Shown here: one piece after another, positions 39,726 to 42,368 of the stretch
How the letters are laid out: each line of letters opens with the position of its first letter
Numbering within the stretch: position 1 is the first letter of the stretch
Assembly (NCBI GenBank): GCA_036397395.1
Contig: DASWIZ010000028.1
Coordinates: forward strand, 1 to 42,368
Length of the DNA: 42,368 bases
Reading direction: 5' to 3'
Origin: DASRUP01 sp036397395
Lineage (GTDB): Bacteria > Patescibacteriota > Minisyncoccia > Minisyncoccales > UBA10102
Notes under the pieces: generated by a model
What the model saw: the letters and a program-made list of their open reading frames with translations, nothing else
The model's database searches: none
What the model was told of the DNA's origin: nothing
Position numbers and translations under genes: made by a program

Positions 39726-40121
39726 CTATGAGATATTGTCGAGTTGCCGATCGAATGTAAGAAGTTTTGTCTCGTGCACTTCACACCACGCAAGAAGAAA
39801 ACTATCCACAAAATGAAGATTTTTAAGATAATAAGGCCAAAGCTTTACAAGCGCTCCTCGTTCTTCTACTTGAAGCCACCTTTGGCCTACAAACACTTCC
39901 ATGGCCTGCACAATTTCTTTTCGCGGCTTTTTGTAAAAACTCTCCAACACAAAACAAGCTTCCGCTATCACCAAAGGAATCACCGTAATCTTGCGCCTCC
40001 CCTCCTCTGCTTCTCTGAACCACTCTGCTGCCCGCTTTTGCTGGCTTTGATTGTCGCCAACAAGAAAACGAAGCAACACGTTTGTATCAAGCACTTCTTT
40101 CTTTAGCGATGTTTTGGCCAT
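39726..40121 (-). CDS. vapC: PIN-domain toxin VapC
   Basis: A 131-aa PIN-domain ribonuclease. Acidic metal residues are visible at VLDTNVLLRF (Asp near residue 12), IAEACFVLES (Glu), NLHFVDSFLLAWC (Asp) and LLTFDRQLD (Asp), giving the four-carboxylate site. VapC cuts specific RNAs when free. It overlaps the antitoxin gene by 19 nt. A terminator follows 14 nt after the stop. Confidence 0.9.
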   Translation of the reverse strand: MAKTSLKKEVLDTNVLLRFLVGDNQSQQKRAAEWFREAEEGRRKITVIPLVIAEACFVLESFYKKPRKEIVQAMEVFVGQRWLQVEERGALVKLWPYYLKNLHFVDSFLLAWCEVHETKLLTFDRQLDNIS

Positions 40122-40348
40122 TGTTTTTCAAAAGAGTCTCGCGCTTTCTTAAGTTGTTTATCGGAAAGTGAAATAGACGAACGTAAAGTCCCCGAAAGAG
40201 ACCAAAAGTCAGTTTTTGGTTCTACTACAATGCTGTCGCCCTCTTTCTTAATCACTGCTTTCGTCGCTCCTGTAATTCCAAAAGCTTTTCTGATTACTTT
40301 TGGAATCGTAATTTGCCCCTGTCGGGTAATGGATACAAGATGTGCCAT
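40103..40348 (-). CDS. vapB: AbrB/MazE-type antitoxin VapB
   Basis: An 81-aa swapped-hairpin DNA-binding protein: SITRQGQITIPKVIRKAFGI is the SpoVT/AbrB motif; the C-terminal acidic and aromatic tail (SDKQLKKARDSFEKQWPKH) would bind VapC. As is usual it precedes the toxin and likely represses its own promoter at the palindrome at 40353-40379. Confidence 0.9.
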   Translation of the reverse strand: MAHLVSITRQGQITIPKVIRKAFGITGATKAVIKKEGDSIVVEPKTDFWSLSGTLRSSISLSDKQLKKARDSFEKQWPKHR

Positions 40349-40352
40349 AAAT

Positions 40353-40406
40353 AATAATGTAACTTCTTATATCATTATTTTATCAAAAAGTAATGGCTTG
40401 TGTCAA
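40353..40406 (-). promoter_or_regulatory. vapBC promoter and operator
   Basis: On the minus strand TTGACA (40406-40401), 18-nt spacer, TAAAAT (40382-40377) with TGA before it (extended -10). AATAATG (40353-40359) and CATTATT (40373-40379) form a perfect 7-bp inverted repeat around the initiation site, a likely VapBC operator. Confidence 0.8.
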
Positions 40407-40417
40407 TACCGTAGTCT

Positions 40418-40454
40418 CAAAATAGAAAAGCCCCTGGGGAAAACCCAAGGGGCT
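40418..40454 (-). terminator. Terminator of the TylF-like methyltransferase gene
   Basis: AGCCCCT.GGG (40429-40439) pairs with CCC.AGGGGCT (40444-40454), loop AAAA. On the minus strand TTTTCTATTTT follows. It lies 25 nt after the stop of the gene at 40480. Confidence 0.85.
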
Positions 40455-40479
40455 GGAATTTGATACTACTTGGCAAGAA

Positions 40480-41250
40480 CTACTGCTTTACCAGGTAATA
40501 CTTATTTGTTGGTGGGTAGTACTTGCGCTCTACATCTGGATGCTCCGCAAGGAACTCGTCCACCGCCTTGGTGCAACCAGGCCACTTTTCCCGTTCAACC
40601 CCAGTCTCTCTATCTTGGTACTGTGGATTCTCTGGATGAAGTTCCTTATACTCGTCGAGCATAATTATGCCGCCCTTGGAGATTTTGGGGAAAAGGTACT
40701 GGAGGCCGTCGCGGTAGCCCTCGTACAGGTCCACATCCAGATGGACCAACGCGATAGACTGGCTTGGAACATCAAATCCCGGAAGCGATTCCCCTAGAAA
40801 CCCTTTGGTAATTTGGATATTCATCCAAGGGAAATTTTTGTAGATTTTCGAAGTTGTGAGCTGATCCACAACAAGCTCCTCGCTCACCGTCCACTCGCCT
40901 TTGGTCGGGTTACGTGGCGATGCATCAGATGGGTCTGGCTCCGGCCAACCCTGGAACGAGTCAAAACCGTAAAGCTTCCGTGACGGCTGGCGGCCCTCTG
41001 TCCCGATTAAAAGAGCAAGCATGGTAAGGGTACCACCCTTGCCAAGCCCGCATTCTACGACATCCCCCCCGATGTCCTTAATGTGGTCGTAGATCCACCG
41101 CATATACCAAAACTGGTTTATCCAGCCGTGGACCTGAGCGGTCGGAACCGGGATACTTTGAACCAGAGTCATAAACTCAAAAGGTACTGGTTGTCCCGTG
41201 TCCCAACCCGTTGGAATCCTACTGGGCTCTGCGTATCCTGAAGTCATCAC
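40480..41250 (-). CDS. TylF/macrocin-type O-methyltransferase
   Basis: A 256-aa SAM-dependent methyltransferase: GGDVVECGLGKGGTLTMLAL (SAM site), YGFDSFQGWPEP, ALVHLDVDLYEGYRDGLQYL (Asp cluster) and GGIIMLDEYKEL match the TylF family, which methylates sugar hydroxyls. Length is normal. The start follows AGGAGG (in the run AATAGGAGGATAGTG); ATG 41250 and ATG 41247 are both possible. Codon use is richer in G+C than the main operon and resembles the block at 1960-4910. Confidence 0.88.
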   Translation of the reverse strand: MMTSGYAEPSRIPTGWDTGQPVPFEFMTLVQSIPVPTAQVHGWINQFWYMRWIYDHIKDIGGDVVECGLGKGGTLTMLALLIGTEGRQPSRKLYGFDSFQGWPEPDPSDASPRNPTKGEWTVSEELVVDQLTTSKIYKNFPWMNIQITKGFLGESLPGFDVPSQSIALVHLDVDLYEGYRDGLQYLFPKISKGGIIMLDEYKELHPENPQYQDRETGVEREKWPGCTKAVDEFLAEHPDVERKYYPPTNKYYLVKQ

Positions 41251-41309
41251 TATCCTCCTATTTTATTCTCTGAATGCATTGGTTTTACCGTGTATTCTTT
41301 CATCACCTC

Positions 41310-42194
41310 CTAAAATGCGATTAGGAATATGCCGACAACTATGATGACGGCTGCTGTTATCCGGAAACGCCAATTTTCCCTCTCGTGCAAAACTATAGCA
41401 GCAAGACCATTAGTAACAATAATCTGAAACCTTTTCAAAGCTGCTACATAGGGAACAATCCCGAACACAAACCCCCAGTCCATCAACACGCTGCTCAAGC
41501 CAATTAAAAGGCCAACACCGAACAGCGGAATAAACAGGCTTTTATCCAGTTTTTGCCAATGTCCTCGCCATACTGACCAGGCCAGCATGGCAACCGCAAC
41601 CACGAAGAAAACCGCGAACGTGCGCATTGCGGGGCTTGAGTTTATTACAGTCAGCTTGGCGAAGTTTAATGCCACGGAAGCGACAACCGCGAACAGCAGC
41701 GCGAAACGGACACCCCTGGACTGCATGAGGCGGCTCCACGGCCTTACAAAGGATTTTAGATTCCCTATGTCAGAACGCTTCAATGCCAGAATATACAGCC
41801 CAAACACCGTTACCGTAATGCCAACAAATCCCCAGAACGTAGGCGACTCCCGCAACATTATCCAGGAAGTCAGGATAACGAATATGGGTGTTATCCCCAG
41901 AATGGGTGCGACAATAGAAGCATCCTCTTGCTCGAGCGATTTGTTCTCCCAGAATATTAGAGCCACGTTGAATAATGCGTCTATTACCAAGAACTGCCAA
42001 AACAATGGAGAAACTTTGGGTACCCCGAACAATACGAACTGTAAGACAAGCGCAGACACGCTTGCCCCCAGCATCGTAGCTACGACCATCAATTCGACAG
42101 AGACGTCTCGATCTCGAAAAAAGTACCGTTGGAGTATATTGGTAACTCCCCAGATCGTGGCTCCGCTTAGGACAAGCAAAAACATCGTAACCAT
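41310..42194 (-). CDS. EamA/DMT-superfamily transporter
   Basis: A 294-aa protein with ten predicted membrane helices in two repeats; the EamA signature spans IVAPILGITPIFVILTSWIM and the second repeat ends AAVIIVVGIFLIAF. It would export or import a small metabolite; the substrate is unknown. It lies 59 nt before the TylF-like gene and an AGGAGGTG sits right at its stop. Start ATG 42194 has GGGAG about 15 nt upstream. Confidence 0.88.
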   Translation of the reverse strand: MVTMFLLVLSGATIWGVTNILQRYFFRDRDVSVELMVVATMLGASVSALVLQFVLFGVPKVSPLFWQFLVIDALFNVALIFWENKSLEQEDASIVAPILGITPIFVILTSWIMLRESPTFWGFVGITVTVFGLYILALKRSDIGNLKSFVRPWSRLMQSRGVRFALLFAVVASVALNFAKLTVINSSPAMRTFAVFFVVAVAMLAWSVWRGHWQKLDKSLFIPLFGVGLLIGLSSVLMDWGFVFGIVPYVAALKRFQIIVTNGLAAIVLHERENWRFRITAAVIIVVGIFLIAF

Positions 42195-42241
42195 TGTTGT
42201 ATTTTACTCCCTTTCACTTCATCTTTATCCGAAATTCACGT

Positions 42242-42270
42242 TTGAAGCCGAACACCCGGCGGTGTAGAAT
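42242..42270 (+). promoter_or_regulatory. Promoter of the IS30-like gene with palindrome over the -10
   Basis: TTGAAG (42242-42247), 17-nt spacer, TAGAAT (42265-42270). Inverted arms CGGCGGT (42257-42263) and ACCGCCG (42271-42277) surround the -10. Initiation near 42277 is 2 nt from the ATG. Confidence 0.55.
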
Positions 42271-42278
42271 ACCGCCGT

Positions 42279-42368
42279 ATGAAACAGAGAAAAAGACACA
42301 GCGAACAAAAGAACCAGAAACAGTACACGCACATTGAAAAAGCAGAACGCTCAGAGATTGCAATTCTG
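42279..42368 (+). mobile_element. N-terminus of an IS30-family transposase, cut by the window edge
   Basis: ATG 42279 opens MKQRKRHSEQKNQKQYTHIE followed by KAERSEIAIL. The pattern YTHI...ERSEIAIL matches the start of IS30-type transposases (HTH_38: LT..ER..I..L...G.S...IA). Only 30 residues are visible, so the rest of the element and its inverted repeat lie outside. The near-perfect palindrome just before the gene may be an operator or element-end structure. Confidence 0.65.

Noticed and set aside
41254..41307. 17-codon frame (MKEYTVKPMHSENKIGG) between the DMT and TylF-like genes
   Set aside because: AGGAGG lies only 2 nt before its ATG, too close for initiation, and it has no known match. 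It could be a leader peptide but the evidence is weak.

Overview
This 42.4 kb window carries a large surface-glycan gene cluster, most likely from a Patescibacteria/CPR (Parcubacteria-like) genome or another small-genome bacterium. That placement is inference. It rests on very compact genes with many 4-nt ATGA overlaps, standard stop codons including TGA, several promoters whose -10 box lies almost on the start codon, and a glycan pathway assembled from stand-alone modules. No rRNA, canonical tRNA or CRISPR array was seen.

Layout. Positions 1-650 hold a cut-off gene, a decayed aminotransferase tail, a small hypothetical gene and a plus-strand non-coding RNA locus. An aminotransferase (642-1847) and a plus-strand block of metabolic genes follow (NUDIX, unknown protein, aldo/keto reductase, IMPase; 1960-4910). 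From 4974 to 39529 almost everything is on the minus strand. Reading in the direction of transcription: an HTH regulator; GDP-mannose dehydratase-like protein; E1-alpha/beta TPP enzyme; three SDRs; a heptose kinase; a PLP 3-dehydratase-like protein; an RmlC-like cupin; a TagF-like transferase; APS kinase and CysQ-like phosphatase; a nucleotidyltransferase-GmhB fusion; flippase; NeuA; class III aminotransferase; VOC protein; a methyltransferase broken by a stop codon; a TIM-barrel isomerase; an AbiE toxin-antitoxin pair; SDR; NeuB; GmhA; glycosyltransferases; a cytidylyltransferase. After two opposing small transcription units come an EEP hydrolase, an epimerase, a second PLP 3-dehydratase-like protein, two GT2 enzymes, a methyltransferase, the initiating sugar-phosphate transferase, a split transketolase, and an HNH endonuclease. 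VapBC, a TylF-like methyltransferase, a DMT transporter and the start of an IS30-like transposase close the right end.

How the genes fit together (inference). Transketolase could supply sedoheptulose 7-phosphate. GmhA, the HddA-type kinase and the GmhB/HddC fusion would make GDP-heptose. The Gmd-like dehydratase, RmlC-like epimerase, the two lysine-less DegT proteins and the Fcl-like reductases would convert it to a deoxy or 3,6-dideoxy sugar. NeuB and NeuA would give a CMP-activated ulosonic acid. The sugar-phosphate transferase would start the lipid-linked unit, the GT2/GT10/GT-B/TagF-like enzymes extend it, and Wzx flips it. No Wzy polymerase or ligase was recognised here.

The most unusual items are: the RNA locus at 414-643, where two same-strand promoters make RNAs sharing a 17-nt complementarity; two DegT-family proteins with His in place of the PLP lysine; two Fcl-like proteins lacking the YxxxK tyrosine; a 7-bp repeat tract inside a glycosyltransferase; a transketolase subunit cut short where an HNH endonuclease begins; and toxin-antitoxin modules embedded in or next to the cluster.
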